Positions 44,219 to 52,736 are shown, counted from the first letter of the stretch. The stretch: 64,000 nt of DNA from Pontibacter oryzae (GCF_003576375.1 NZ_QWGE01000001.1:620001-684000); one strand, 5' to 3'. Notes: generated from the letters alone by a model not told the origin. Made by a program: numbers and translations.

Positions 44219-45124
44219 TCACCTTCTTATGATTTTATAATGTGTCACAACCCAAGACTTAAGTAATTTAGCACTCAAATTAAAGTATCTATAAGATTTA
44301 ATATATGACTTAATTATGCTTACTACATCTTTTTCATTTTTTGACAAAAATACTTTTCTAGCGAAAATTTTTGTTTTAATTAAGTTCTTATATTTCTGGT
44401 CTATTACTAACAATAATTTTTCGTATGTCTTTAAAATTTGAAGTTGTTTGTATTTTTCATTTTGCAAACTCCAGACCCCGCCAGAATGTACTCTGTAAGC
44501 GGAGTGGGCTATCCCTTCGACAAACTTTGCTTTACCATATTGCCCTAACAGAGCAAATATAAATATATCAACATTAGGAACATCCTTGATAGTATCTGGA
44601 TATTCTTCAATTAAGCCATTTCTAAATAGAACTGTATTGGTTGGTATTAGTTGGCCACTAATAATATTTTCACTCGATAAAATTTTCTTACATTTCTGAC
44701 CAAGTCTTTCCTCCTTTACTATCTTGTTGTACTCATCTACTATTCTACAATCATGAAATGCGATGACATAATCATTATGTTCGTTCAAAAATTGTACTTG
44801 TTTTTGCAGCTTATATTTGTCTATCCAATAATCATCACCTTCACATAAAGCGATATACTTACCCTCACACTTTTTGATCGTATCTATCCAGTTGCCTACC
44901 ATCCCTATATTTGTGGGACTCCTATAATATTTTATCTTATCCTTATATTTATCAGCATAATACAAGCAAATATCACTTGTACCATCAGTAGAGCAGTCGT
45001 CTCCTATTATTATTTCAATTGATCCATTTGTTACCTGATTCAAAGCACCTTCAATTGCTTGCGCAATAAAATTTTTATGGTTATAAGTAATAATACAAAC
45101 AGATACTTGTTTGATTCTATTCAT
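44219..45124 (-). CDS. Family 2 glycosyltransferase next to formyltransferase
   Basis: This 301-residue GT-A protein has 'VCIITYNHKNFIAQAIEGAL', 'IIIGDDCSTDGTSDI' and the acidic site 'ALCEGDDYW'. It overlaps the upstream formyltransferase gene by 8 bp. That coupling makes it the best candidate to transfer the formamido sugar made by the neighbouring four-gene cassette, although this is inference. Confidence 0.87.
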   Translation of the reverse strand: MNRIKQVSVCIITYNHKNFIAQAIEGALNQVTNGSIEIIIGDDCSTDGTSDICLYYADKYKDKIKYYRSPTNIGMVGNWIDTIKKCEGKYIALCEGDDYWIDKYKLQKQVQFLNEHNDYVIAFHDCRIVDEYNKIVKEERLGQKCKKILSSENIISGQLIPTNTVLFRNGLIEEYPDTIKDVPNVDIFIFALLGQYGKAKFVEGIAHSAYRVHSGGVWSLQNEKYKQLQILKTYEKLLLVIDQKYKNLIKTKIFARKVFLSKNEKDVVSIIKSYIKSYRYFNLSAKLLKSWVVTHYKIIRR

Positions 45125-45851
45125 CTACTATCAGTTGTAGTGATACAAAAACCTTTTTCCCTGTTTGTTTATCTATATAATATGCATTTTTATAGGTGCC
45201 ATGGGTTAAAGCTCTTAATTTATCAAGTATCTCTTCCATTGTGCCTTTTTGCTCTAAGTCTAGAAGTAAAAAGTTATTAAAATCTTTTTTTAGATATAAG
45301 TTTCCCTTTTCTTCAGGTCTTATTTTATTATAATTGCCATTAATTATTTCAGTAAAATGCTTTTCTAGTAACTCTAACTCTTTTTTTACAACTCTATTAT
45401 AAAGTGTTAAAGAGGTATCCCATGAATATTGTGGGACTATTTCTCTAGCTATTATAGCTCCGTTATCAAGCTCTTCATCCATCTCATGGATTGTAGCACC
45501 AACAGGTATTTTGTGGATGATAGCAAAAACTTGAGGATACCAACCTCTGTTGATAGGGTTATATCCTGGATGAATGTTGATACATCTCACCGAATTAACT
45601 AACACAGCTGGAAACAATTGTTTACAGTGAGCGGAAATCACTAAATCATAAATAGCAATGATTTCTGAAACTCTTTGTTCAGACTTTAAATTTATAACAG
45701 TAATCTCACCTAATCCCGTAAAATCTTCCAAATTTGAAGAGGGACTAATTGCGTACTGTATATCAATTTTATCAGCACTCTTTTTGGCAATAGAATCGAA
45801 TGATTTTAGGATATGTTGATTATCCGAAACAACCAATACCTTTTTTACCAT
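45117..45851 (-). CDS. Sugar N-formyltransferase (VioF/WbkC-like)
   Basis: This 244-residue protein belongs to the formyl-tetrahydrofolate-dependent transferase family. The Asn-His-Asp catalytic set is visible in 'INIHPGYNPINRGWYPQVF' and 'ELDNGAIIARE'. The 'NIHPGYNP.NRGWYPQ' signature is that of enzymes that formylate 4-amino-4,6-dideoxy sugars on dTDP or GDP carriers, as opposed to Met-tRNA. Missing is the C-terminal domain of Met-tRNA formyltransferase. It follows the aminotransferase gene, which should make its amino-sugar substrate. Confidence 0.9.
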   Translation of the reverse strand: MVKKVLVVSDNQHILKSFDSIAKKSADKIDIQYAISPSSNLEDFTGLGEITVINLKSEQRVSEIIAIYDLVISAHCKQLFPAVLVNSVRCINIHPGYNPINRGWYPQVFAIIHKIPVGATIHEMDEELDNGAIIAREIVPQYSWDTSLTLYNRVVKKELELLEKHFTEIINGNYNKIRPEEKGNLYLKKDFNNFLLLDLEQKGTMEEILDKLRALTHGTYKNAYYIDKQTGKKVFVSLQLIVDE

Positions 45852-45926
45852 AACTTAAATTTCAAATTATTATACATTCTAAGAGTATTCTTAAATAAGG
45901 TCGAGAACCATATGAAGATACCGCCT

Positions 45927-47012
45927 TTATAAGCTACTGATTATTTTACAAATTTTCTCCTGCTCCTCTTTTTCTAGATTTAAAAATAGTGGAAGACATA
46001 GGATACGCTTTGATATATCTTCCGACACAGGGCATGCTTGGTATGCCACCACCTTGGTATAAGTATTGATAGAAGGATAAAAGTACCTACGTGGGAAAAT
46101 GTCAGATGTATTTAGTGCCTTCTCAACTTTTAAGAGTTGCTCCTCGCTCTCAAAAATGATAGGAAAATAGGAATAGTTAGTTTCTCCAACTTTTACATCC
46201 TGAAACTGTACTCCTTCTATGCAATTTAACAGCTCTCTATAATACTGGTACTTTTTCTTTCTATCTTCTAATACTTCATCGTAATATTTAAGATTGGCAA
46301 GACCTAGAGCAGCGTGCACTTCTGTTAGCTTTCCGTTGAAACCATCTTCCACAACGTCTTTGTTCTCATCGTGGCCAAAGAATCTAATTCTTTTGAGTTT
46401 AGCATCAAGTGCAGCATTAGTAGTAATACATCCTCCTCCCTCAGCTGTGTTCAAAAGCTTTGTAGCATGTAAGCTAGTAGCCGATATATCACCATAGTTT
46501 AATAAGCTTCTGCCTTCATATGAGGAACCAATAGCGTGTGCTGCATCATAGATTACTTTAAGATTATGCTTTTGAGCTATGGCAGCTATCGTCTCTACAT
46601 CACAGGGGTTACCGAACACGTGAACGGGCATAATTGCCACCGTCTTATCCGTAATCAGAGCCTCAATTTTAGCCGGATCAATATTTAGTGTATCTGGATC
46701 AATATCACAAAACACAGGGGTGCAATCTTCCCATTTTATAGCACTTACTGTTGCCACCCATGTAAATGGTGTCGTAATAATTTCTCCTTTCAGCTCCAAA
46801 GCTTTAATTGCCATTTGAATAGCAATTGTGCCATTTGAAACCACAGTCATATAATCAAGATTTAACTTTGACTCTAAATCCTTTTCTAACTGTTGAACCA
46901 AAGGCCCATTGTGTGTTAATATCCCTCTCTCCCACACTCCTTTCAAGATTTCTACATACTCCTCTAACGGTGCAAGTGACGGTTGCGTCACAAATATTTT
47001 ATTATCACTCAT
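45927..47012 (-). CDS. DegT/DnrJ-family dTDP-sugar 4-aminotransferase (VioA-like)
   Basis: This 361-residue PLP enzyme has 'VVSNGTIAIQMAIKAL', 'VIYDAAHAIGSSYEGR' and the PLP lysine in 'SLHATKLLNTAEGGGCITT', the form typical of VioA-type enzymes that aminate C4 of dTDP-4-keto-6-deoxy sugars. It overlaps the upstream Gfo/Idh/MocA oxidoreductase by 4 bp and is followed by the formyltransferase. This order suggests that it aminates the 2-deoxy product of the two upstream enzymes. Confidence 0.88.
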   Translation of the reverse strand: MSDNKIFVTQPSLAPLEEYVEILKGVWERGILTHNGPLVQQLEKDLESKLNLDYMTVVSNGTIAIQMAIKALELKGEIITTPFTWVATVSAIKWEDCTPVFCDIDPDTLNIDPAKIEALITDKTVAIMPVHVFGNPCDVETIAAIAQKHNLKVIYDAAHAIGSSYEGRSLLNYGDISATSLHATKLLNTAEGGGCITTNAALDAKLKRIRFFGHDENKDVVEDGFNGKLTEVHAALGLANLKYYDEVLEDRKKKYQYYRELLNCIEGVQFQDVKVGETNYSYFPIIFESEEQLLKVEKALNTSDIFPRRYFYPSINTYTKVVAYQACPVSEDISKRILCLPLFLNLEKEEQEKICKIISSL

Positions 47013-47989
47013 TTAGCCTTAGTTTTGATTTGTTCTAATAGTCTTGCTTGATTGATGTTGCTTTTATATTCAAAAGATTTAATCTCTGCAGGTTGCATTG
47101 AATGTGAAAAATACAACAGCATTTTCTTAAAGTGGTGGTCTGGCTCCAATACAATCTTTTCTTTACCCTGCTTCGTTTCTATAATCACTTCTGGTTTATA
47201 TCCAGGAGGAGCTGTAAAAATTCGATTAGTATAAATCTTGCCTTCGCTACCCCATAGTTCAATGTTACACTGGTAAAAATGGTCAAACCCGAAAGCTATC
47301 TCAGCAAACTGTTTTCCATTCTTCTGCTTCAGATAAGCCCCTCCCCATATATCAACGGATGACTCTGCTTCATAATTCAAGTTAGAAGCAGCCACATCCA
47401 GATCTTCTCCTAAAAAGAGCTGAGCTATCTTCGTCGGATAAGCTGCAGCATCTAACAATGCACCACCCCCAAGTTCAGCCTGATACCGGATATTATCTTT
47501 ATCCGCAAACGGAGGAAAACCAAAAGAGCTTCTCAAGCAACGTAGAGCACCAATTCTACCTGATTCTACTAATTCTTTAATAAATTCTAACTGGCTGTGA
47601 AAGCGAAACTGAAAATTCTCTAGTAACACTAAACCTTTTGATTCAGCTAATTCATTTAACTCCTGTACTTCTTGCAAATTACATCCCAGCGATTTTTCGA
47701 CAAGTACATGAACATTTACTTCCAATGCCTTTTTCACCCATTCATAGTGCATAGAATTGGGCAGCGGGATATAAATTGCATCAAGCAACTCAGGCTTAAG
47801 GATAGCATCATAATCACTGAAAGCTCTTGTGTTGAATAATTTCGAAATTTCTTCAGATTTTTGTAGGGACCTGCTTGCGATACCTACCATCTCAAATTGA
47901 TCCGGTAAATCTAAGATTGCAGGAATAATTGATCTTACTGCAATGTTAGCTGTACTGAGAACGCCTATCCTTATTTTCTTTTCTTTCAT
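47009..47989 (-). CDS. Gfo/Idh/MocA oxidoreductase, probable NDP-hexose 3-ketoreductase
   Basis: This 326-residue protein has the N-terminal Rossmann domain ('IGVLSTANIAVRSIIPAI', 'IYIPLPNSMHYEWV') and the C-terminal domain with 'LGGGALLDAAAYPTKIAQLFLG'. This last motif resembles the 3-ketoreductases of 2,6-dideoxysugar pathways such as KijD10. The canonical E-K-P motif is E-K-S here. Its gene lies 7 bp after the 2,3-dehydratase gene, whose unstable 3-keto product this class of enzyme reduces. NADPH dependence is expected from the family. Confidence 0.85.
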   Translation of the reverse strand: MKEKKIRIGVLSTANIAVRSIIPAILDLPDQFEMVGIASRSLQKSEEISKLFNTRAFSDYDAILKPELLDAIYIPLPNSMHYEWVKKALEVNVHVLVEKSLGCNLQEVQELNELAESKGLVLLENFQFRFHSQLEFIKELVESGRIGALRCLRSSFGFPPFADKDNIRYQAELGGGALLDAAAYPTKIAQLFLGEDLDVAASNLNYEAESSVDIWGGAYLKQKNGKQFAEIAFGFDHFYQCNIELWGSEGKIYTNRIFTAPPGYKPEVIIETKQGKEKIVLEPDHHFKKMLLYFSHSMQPAEIKSFEYKSNINQARLLEQIKTKAK

Positions 47990-47996
47990 TTAATTT

Positions 47997-49427
47997 TCAA
48001 TTCATAAAAGAAACAGCTGCGATCAAGCTGCGGGCCTGGATGTTTACGTAATTATTAAACTTAATGAAGGTTTGCAGTTGGTTTAGCGTCATCCAGATAT
48101 AATTTTCTGGAAGCTCCATCCCCACATCGTCACCTGCTAGTACAAGCATATTTCTGTTCTGCTCTCTATAAAATCGCCCCCCCTCCTCTGATTGGATAGT
48201 GTCAAAAATAATTTGTTCAGGCTTTGCATCTAATACATAAGCTAGAAAAGGAAGGCTTTCTATACCCGATATCCTGTAGTTACCTGTTAGGCATTGAACA
48301 GTTGGAGCAAATTCAATGATGTCGAAATTTCCAGCTTCTAACTTAGTTTGCACTGCAAAATGTAGCACACCGTCTATTTCCTTGCATACAAATGCACATA
48401 TACCTTCCTGTGCAGGTTCCACCATGGGTTGGCACCAACTTACCACCTCTCGGTTTTCGATCTGAACTTTTGTAGCAATCACTTTGAAATATTTATCATC
48501 AACATGCCTGATGCTGTCGGCTTCAATTTTCCACTCACTCATTGATGATAGTGGAACTTTTTCAACATGCAGTTCTAAGAAACTTTTCTGTTTTGTAATA
48601 AACTTAATGATATCGTCGAAAGTATGTAGTGCTTTATCCTGCACCAGTGTGGACTTTAATAGCTTAGAGGCGATCCTGTTTTCTTTCATAGAGGGATTTG
48701 TATCATTATAAAAGTCTACAATATCTTCATCTAAATCACCATAAGGTATTCCTGATATTATAGTTCTAGTATCCATGTTCACCAGGTTATCCTCTACCAT
48801 TAATAGCTTTATTTGCGCCAGTGTGAGCCAAATAAAGTTGTCATAAAGTGGAATATCATGATCCACCTTAATAACGATGTTTCTGTTCCTTTTTTTCAAG
48901 AATCTGGCCCCCTGCTCAGACTGAAGCTGGTCGAGAAGTACTTGTTCTGGCTTGGCGTTTACAAATAAGTCTAAATAAGCCGGTGCCTTACCTTTGTGTA
49001 CTTGGGTATAATTGCTCTTTGTTGCCTGCAGCGTAGGTGATAACTGTACATTATTCACATTACCAGGCTCTATTTTTGCCTGCAGCAAAAAGTGCAGGAC
49101 ACCATCAAATTCTTTTGTTACAAAACCTAAATATCCTATTTCAGGTTGATTGATTATAGGTTGCTCCCATTCACTTACGCCTCCCCAATTCGTTTGAACT
49201 TTGATGCCGTCAATAGAGAAGAACTTACCGCTATCGTGTTGCAGGCATCTACCATTCTCTGCGAAATGCCACTGCTCCAGCTGGTCGAATGTGATTTTCT
49301 GAACACTGACTAACACCTTTAAGTTTTGTTCTTTAACCCATTCTCTTACCTGAATTACATCATTGAATGGGTTCTTTACAGATAAAGCACTTTGAATGAA
49401 TTTTATATTTAAGTTATGCTTTTTCAT
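47997..49427 (-). CDS. NDP-hexose 2,3-dehydratase
   Basis: This 476-residue protein is two tandem copies of the NDP-hexose 2,3-dehydratase domain (about residues 20-225 and 265-470). The first has 'WHFAENGRCLQHDSGKFFSI', 'GFVTKEFDGVLHFLLQAK' and 'LSPTLQATKSNY'. The second has 'SIRHVDDKYFKVIATKVQ', 'AFVCKEIDGVLHFAVQTK' and 'FAPTVQCLTGNY'. Homologues (EvaA, TylX3, SpnO) remove the C2 hydroxyl of dTDP-4-keto-6-deoxyglucose in antibiotic deoxysugar pathways. Here it sits in a glycan cluster with a ketoreductase, an aminotransferase and a formyltransferase. An IS element lies 63 bp upstream. Confidence 0.92.
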   Translation of the reverse strand: MKKHNLNIKFIQSALSVKNPFNDVIQVREWVKEQNLKVLVSVQKITFDQLEQWHFAENGRCLQHDSGKFFSIDGIKVQTNWGGVSEWEQPIINQPEIGYLGFVTKEFDGVLHFLLQAKIEPGNVNNVQLSPTLQATKSNYTQVHKGKAPAYLDLFVNAKPEQVLLDQLQSEQGARFLKKRNRNIVIKVDHDIPLYDNFIWLTLAQIKLLMVEDNLVNMDTRTIISGIPYGDLDEDIVDFYNDTNPSMKENRIASKLLKSTLVQDKALHTFDDIIKFITKQKSFLELHVEKVPLSSMSEWKIEADSIRHVDDKYFKVIATKVQIENREVVSWCQPMVEPAQEGICAFVCKEIDGVLHFAVQTKLEAGNFDIIEFAPTVQCLTGNYRISGIESLPFLAYVLDAKPEQIIFDTIQSEEGGRFYREQNRNMLVLAGDDVGMELPENYIWMTLNQLQTFIKFNNYVNIQARSLIAAVSFMN

Positions 49428-49492
49428 TAATAGGGTTATTTTAGATACATCTTACCTTCTGTTATTTAACTTTACTATAGGGTTATTAGAAG

Positions 49493-49897
49493 CTATCTCA
49501 AAAATACCTTAACATGATTTTCATGCAGGCCAGCAGTACGAAGGCCAAGTAGTTTTTCAGCTTTATACTCATGCCTGACCAATGTTCTTCGAAAGTTGAA
49601 GAGCCAGGCAAAGAAGCGCTCCACCTTCCATCTTTTGCGGTAGCGCCTGAGCTTTCGGCCATCCTGCGTCTTTTTTCTGACTCTGTTTTTTCGGTGCGGG
49701 GCAATCAGCTCCACGCCCTTCTCCTTTAGCTTCTCATCCAGCTGGTCTGAGTCATAGTCTCTGTCACCGATCAGTCTCTGGGGCATGGGCTTGATAAAGC
49801 GCTCTTCCAGCACCTGCTCCACCAGCCCTACTTCGTGAGGAGAGGCGGAGTGGATTGAGACAGATAAAACAAGACCTGCAGCGTCCGTGACTGCCAT
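49493..49897 (-). CDS. IS5-family transposase, C-terminal frame (orfB)
   Basis: The 134-residue frame starts '[22 protein letters not shown]' seen in two blocks and has the second catalytic Asp in '[10 protein letters not shown]' and the Glu in '[15 protein letters not shown]'. It should be produced fused to orfA by -1 frameshifting at A6G6 (49939-49950 on the minus strand); shifted reading gives an in-phase link into this frame upstream of its first Met. The frame is intact. Confidence 0.88.
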   Translation of the reverse strand: MAVTDAAGLVLSVSIHSASPHEVGLVEQVLEERFIKPMPQRLIGDRDYDSDQLDEKLKEKGVELIAPHRKNRVRKKTQDGRKLRRYRKRWKVERFFAWLFNFRRTLVRHEYKAEKLLGLRTAGLHENHVKVFLR

Positions 49898-50268
49898 GAG
49901 TTCGGTGCCTTTACCGCGTTTAGTCTTGCCAACAAAAGCCCCCCTTTTTTGGCCATGCAGAAGGAGCCATCAATAAAACATTCGCTCAAATCCACACCGC
50001 CTCTCTCCATCAAATCCTTTGCCAAGGCCTCCACCAAGTGCCGCATCACGCCCTGCTGTTGCCACTGCTGAAACCTGCGGTGGCAGGTCTGGTAAGGCGG
50101 AAACCGGGCGGGTAAGTCCTTCCAGGGGGCACCGGTACGCAAGATCCACAACACGCCTTCCAGCACCTGACGCTTGTTTCTGGCCGGTCTGCCGCGCCCG
50201 TCAGCTCGTTTCATAGGATCCGGAATCAGATCCTGTATCCTTTCTCATTGCTCATTTGTTAGCTCCAT
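49828..50268 (-). pseudogene. IS5-family transposase, N-terminal frame (orfA) with early stop
   Basis: The natural start is the ATG at 50268 (M-E-L-T-N-E-Q). Codon 8 (50245-50247) is TGA where the downstream 'ERIQDLIPDPMKR' context of the family calls for TGG (Trp). Translation can restart only at the Met of 50214 ('MKRADGRGRPARNK'), losing 18 residues. The rest, including '[10 protein letters not shown]' with the first catalytic Asp, is open. The copy may therefore be inactive or weakly active. orfA runs into the slippery A6G6 sequence before orfB. Confidence 0.82.
49939..49950 (-). promoter_or_regulatory. Programmed -1 frameshift site A6G6
   Basis: On the minus strand AAAAAAGGGGGG is read AAA AAA GGG GGG in the orfA frame. 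A one-base slip back continues GCT TTT GTT GGC into the orfB frame and restores the continuous DDE transposase (K-K-G-G-A-F-V-G-K). Such sites are known in this IS group. Confidence 0.75.
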
Positions 50269-50376
50269 GAGCAACTAACAAGAGAATCTAAAACCTAATT
50301 CCTATTTTTGAGATAGCTACTAGTCAGTAAGTTTCATGCCCCTCTACTGGGGTTAAAATTGATTTTGTAGCTAGTA

Positions 50377-51819
50377 TCATCTTTTTAAAACAAGTTTTTT
50401 AAAATCTACAGTAGCTGGCATTTTAGATAAATAGCTAATACTTAAATAAATACCAAAGTACAATATTCCTACTATAGAAATTCTGATTACATCAATTGAA
50501 ACATTAGGTTTGAAATAATGATTATCTACAGTCCAAATGACTACACCAACTATTAAAGCTAATAATATTTCAGGTAAAATATCTTTCAGTTGCTCCCCTA
50601 CATAATAGTTTATCATTCTACCACTATACCATGTATTTATAAAAAAAGCGATAAATGAAAAAATTAATTGGAAGTATAATAGTCCATAAATTCCAAATGG
50701 TACAGCACAGACTATACCTATCGTAATGATAACTTTTTTTATGATTTCTAATTTTAAGAAAACATCACTCCTACCTTTTACTTTCAAAATGTTTAAATTA
50801 TAGGAATTAAGTGGATACATAATACCTACTGCGCAGAGAATTTGAAAGTATGGAACAGCTGGAAGCCATTTCTCTCCAATAAGGAAACGGAAGAGCGGCT
50901 CAGCAATAATTGCTAAAAGCACCAATATAGGAGCAATCCAAAATATCACCTGAAGCATTAATTTCTGATATGCCATTTTTAATTTAGCATCATTATCCTG
51001 GATTGATGAAAACAATGGATATGTAACCTTATTTAAGGCCTTGGATATATTGTCGACAGGTAATTGTTTGAGAGATTGTGCTCTGGTGTAGAAGCCAAGT
51101 TGTGCAGCAGAGAAATATTTACCAATAATTATATTATAAACGTTAATATAAATAACCTCCAGAATACCTGAAAGTGTTAATTTGTAACCGAAATTAAAAT
51201 GTGTTATATATCTCTCCTTATCAAATAAGATACTTGGGCGCCAGCCACTTCGTAACCATAATTGAACTGCTGATAATAATGACTGGAAGAGATTCATATA
51301 AACTAAACTCCATACTCCAAACCCATTAAAAGCTAATACAACTCCTAAAATTCCTCCTCCGATAATTGATGGTATTCGAATTGTCATTAATAGTTTAAAG
51401 TTCATTTCTTTTGACAATCGAATTCCTTGAACACTTACAAAAGCATTAATGATAAAAGTCAAGGAATATACCCTAATCATATCAATAAGAATACTCTTAT
51501 TGTAAAAATCAGCTATCAAGGGAGCACAAAAAAATAAGATAATATAGATGACGATACTTGCAGCTAAATTTATGAAGAACACAGTAGAAAAGTCACGTTG
51601 ATCTGGATTTACAGTTCTAATCAATGAAGAAGTTAATCCACTATCCACAAGGGTCCCCCCCAAACTAATAAAAATAGACAACATACCTATTAGACCAAAA
51701 TCTTCTGGCATAAGTAATCTTGCTAACACGATGGAGACAATGAAATTAATCGCTTGTACTCCAAATTGCTGGCAGAACGTCCAGAAAAGGCCTGATATTG
51801 TTTTTTGACTTAAACTCAC
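50377..51819 (-). CDS. Wzx-type oligosaccharide flippase (MOP superfamily)
   Basis: This 480-residue membrane protein has about 12-14 helices and opens with 'GLFWTFCQQFGVQAINFIVSIVLARLL' seen in blocks, then 'PEDFGLIGMLSIFISL', the usual pattern of the polysaccharide-transport family of flippases. It should move lipid-linked repeat units across the inner membrane. The gene is strongly AT-rich, whereas the next gene, rmlA, only 11 bp away, is GC-rich; this is the sharp edge of the AT-rich core. Confidence 0.88.
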   Translation of the reverse strand: MSLSQKTISGLFWTFCQQFGVQAINFIVSIVLARLLMPEDFGLIGMLSIFISLGGTLVDSGLTSSLIRTVNPDQRDFSTVFFINLAASIVIYIILFFCAPLIADFYNKSILIDMIRVYSLTFIINAFVSVQGIRLSKEMNFKLLMTIRIPSIIGGGILGVVLAFNGFGVWSLVYMNLFQSLLSAVQLWLRSGWRPSILFDKERYITHFNFGYKLTLSGILEVIYINVYNIIIGKYFSAAQLGFYTRAQSLKQLPVDNISKALNKVTYPLFSSIQDNDAKLKMAYQKLMLQVIFWIAPILVLLAIIAEPLFRFLIGEKWLPAVPYFQILCAVGIMYPLNSYNLNILKVKGRSDVFLKLEIIKKVIITIGIVCAVPFGIYGLLYFQLIFSFIAFFINTWYSGRMINYYVGEQLKDILPEILLALIVGVVIWTVDNHYFKPNVSIDVIRISIVGILYFGIYLSISYLSKMPATVDFKKLVLKR

Positions 51820-51830
51820 TTATTATTATT

Positions 51831-52691
51831 TTATCCCAAAAGTCTTAATAAATACTCGCCGTAGCCGCTCTTGCGCAGCGGATCAGCCACTTTGCGCAGC
51901 TGCTCTTCATTTATAAAGCCCATGCGCCAGGCCACTTCCTCGATGCACCCAATCTTGAGGCCCTGCCGCTCCTCGATCACCTGCACAAAGGTAGCCGCCT
52001 GCATCAGGGACTGGATGGTGCCCGTGTCGAGCCAGGCGGTGCCGCGGTTGAGCACGCCCACCTGCAGCTTGCCCCGTTTCAGGTACTCCTTGTTCACGTC
52101 CGTGATCTCGTACTCGCCGCGCGGGCTGGGTTTCAGGTTCTTGGCAATCTCTACCACTTCGTTGTCATAGAAGTATAAACCGGGCACCGCGTAGCTGCTC
52201 TTCGGCTCCCGGGGCTTCTCCTCTATCGAGATGGCCTTCATTTGCTCATCAAACTCCACCACGCCGTAGCGCTCAGGGTCGTGCACGTGGTAGGCGTAGA
52301 TCACGCCGCCGTCCGGGTCTGCGTTAGCCTGCAGCAGCTTACTCATACCTGCTCCGTAGAAAATGTTATCGCCCAGCACCAGCGCTACCTTGTCGTCTCC
52401 TATGAACTCCTCCCCGATCACGAAGGCCTGCGCCAACCCATTAGGCACTTCCTGCACCTTGTAGCTGAACTTGCAGCCGATCTGGCTGCCGTCGCCCAGC
52501 AGGCGCTCAAACATAGGCAGGTCGTGGGGCGTGGAGATGATCAGGATCTCGCGGATGCCCGCCAGCATGAGCGTGGAAAGCGGGTAGTAGATCATCGGCT
52601 TGTCGTAAACCGGCATCAGCTGCTTGCTCACGGCCAGCGTAAGCGGGTGCAGCCGGGTGCCGGAGCCGCCGGCAAGTATGACTCCTTTCAT
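51831..52691 (-). CDS. rmlA: Glucose-1-phosphate thymidylyltransferase
   Basis: This 286-residue enzyme makes dTDP-glucose from glucose-1-phosphate and dTTP. The N-terminal '[16 protein letters not shown]' binds the nucleotide and '[20 protein letters not shown]' (in two blocks) is the family signature; 'LGDNIFYG' carries the metal-binding Asp. It supplies the dTDP-sugar precursor needed by the 2,3-dehydratase pathway. The next enzyme, RmlB (4,6-dehydratase), is not in the window. Codon use and GC content match the host flanks and not the AT-rich genes next door. Confidence 0.95.
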   Translation of the reverse strand: MKGVILAGGSGTRLHPLTLAVSKQLMPVYDKPMIYYPLSTLMLAGIREILIISTPHDLPMFERLLGDGSQIGCKFSYKVQEVPNGLAQAFVIGEEFIGDDKVALVLGDNIFYGAGMSKLLQANADPDGGVIYAYHVHDPERYGVVEFDEQMKAISIEEKPREPKSSYAVPGLYFYDNEVVEIAKNLKPSPRGEYEITDVNKEYLKRGKLQVGVLNRGTAWLDTGTIQSLMQAATFVQVIEERQGLKIGCIEEVAWRMGFINEEQLRKVADPLRKSGYGEYLLRLLG

Positions 52692-52736
52692 GTAATCTAC
52701 ACTTTAGTTGGTAAACTGGACAGAGAAGTATGGTTC

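Larger units (their letters stand above)
49491..50318 (-). mobile_element. IS5-family (IS427-type) insertion sequence
   Basis: An 828-bp element is bounded by 16-bp perfect inverted repeats, AGCTATCTCAAAAATA at 49491-49506 and its complement at 50303-50318. It encodes a DDE transposase in two overlapping frames joined by a -1 frameshift. The stop codon of orfB lies within the left inverted repeat. It is GC-richer than the AT-rich island around it, so it is a recent arrival. Target-site duplication is uncertain: TAG occurs close to both ends but not at equal distance. Confidence 0.92.

Noticed and set aside
49491..50318. Clear target-site duplication of the IS
   Set aside because: TAG is found near both ends, but the distances to the inverted repeats differ by one base, so a duplication cannot be asserted.
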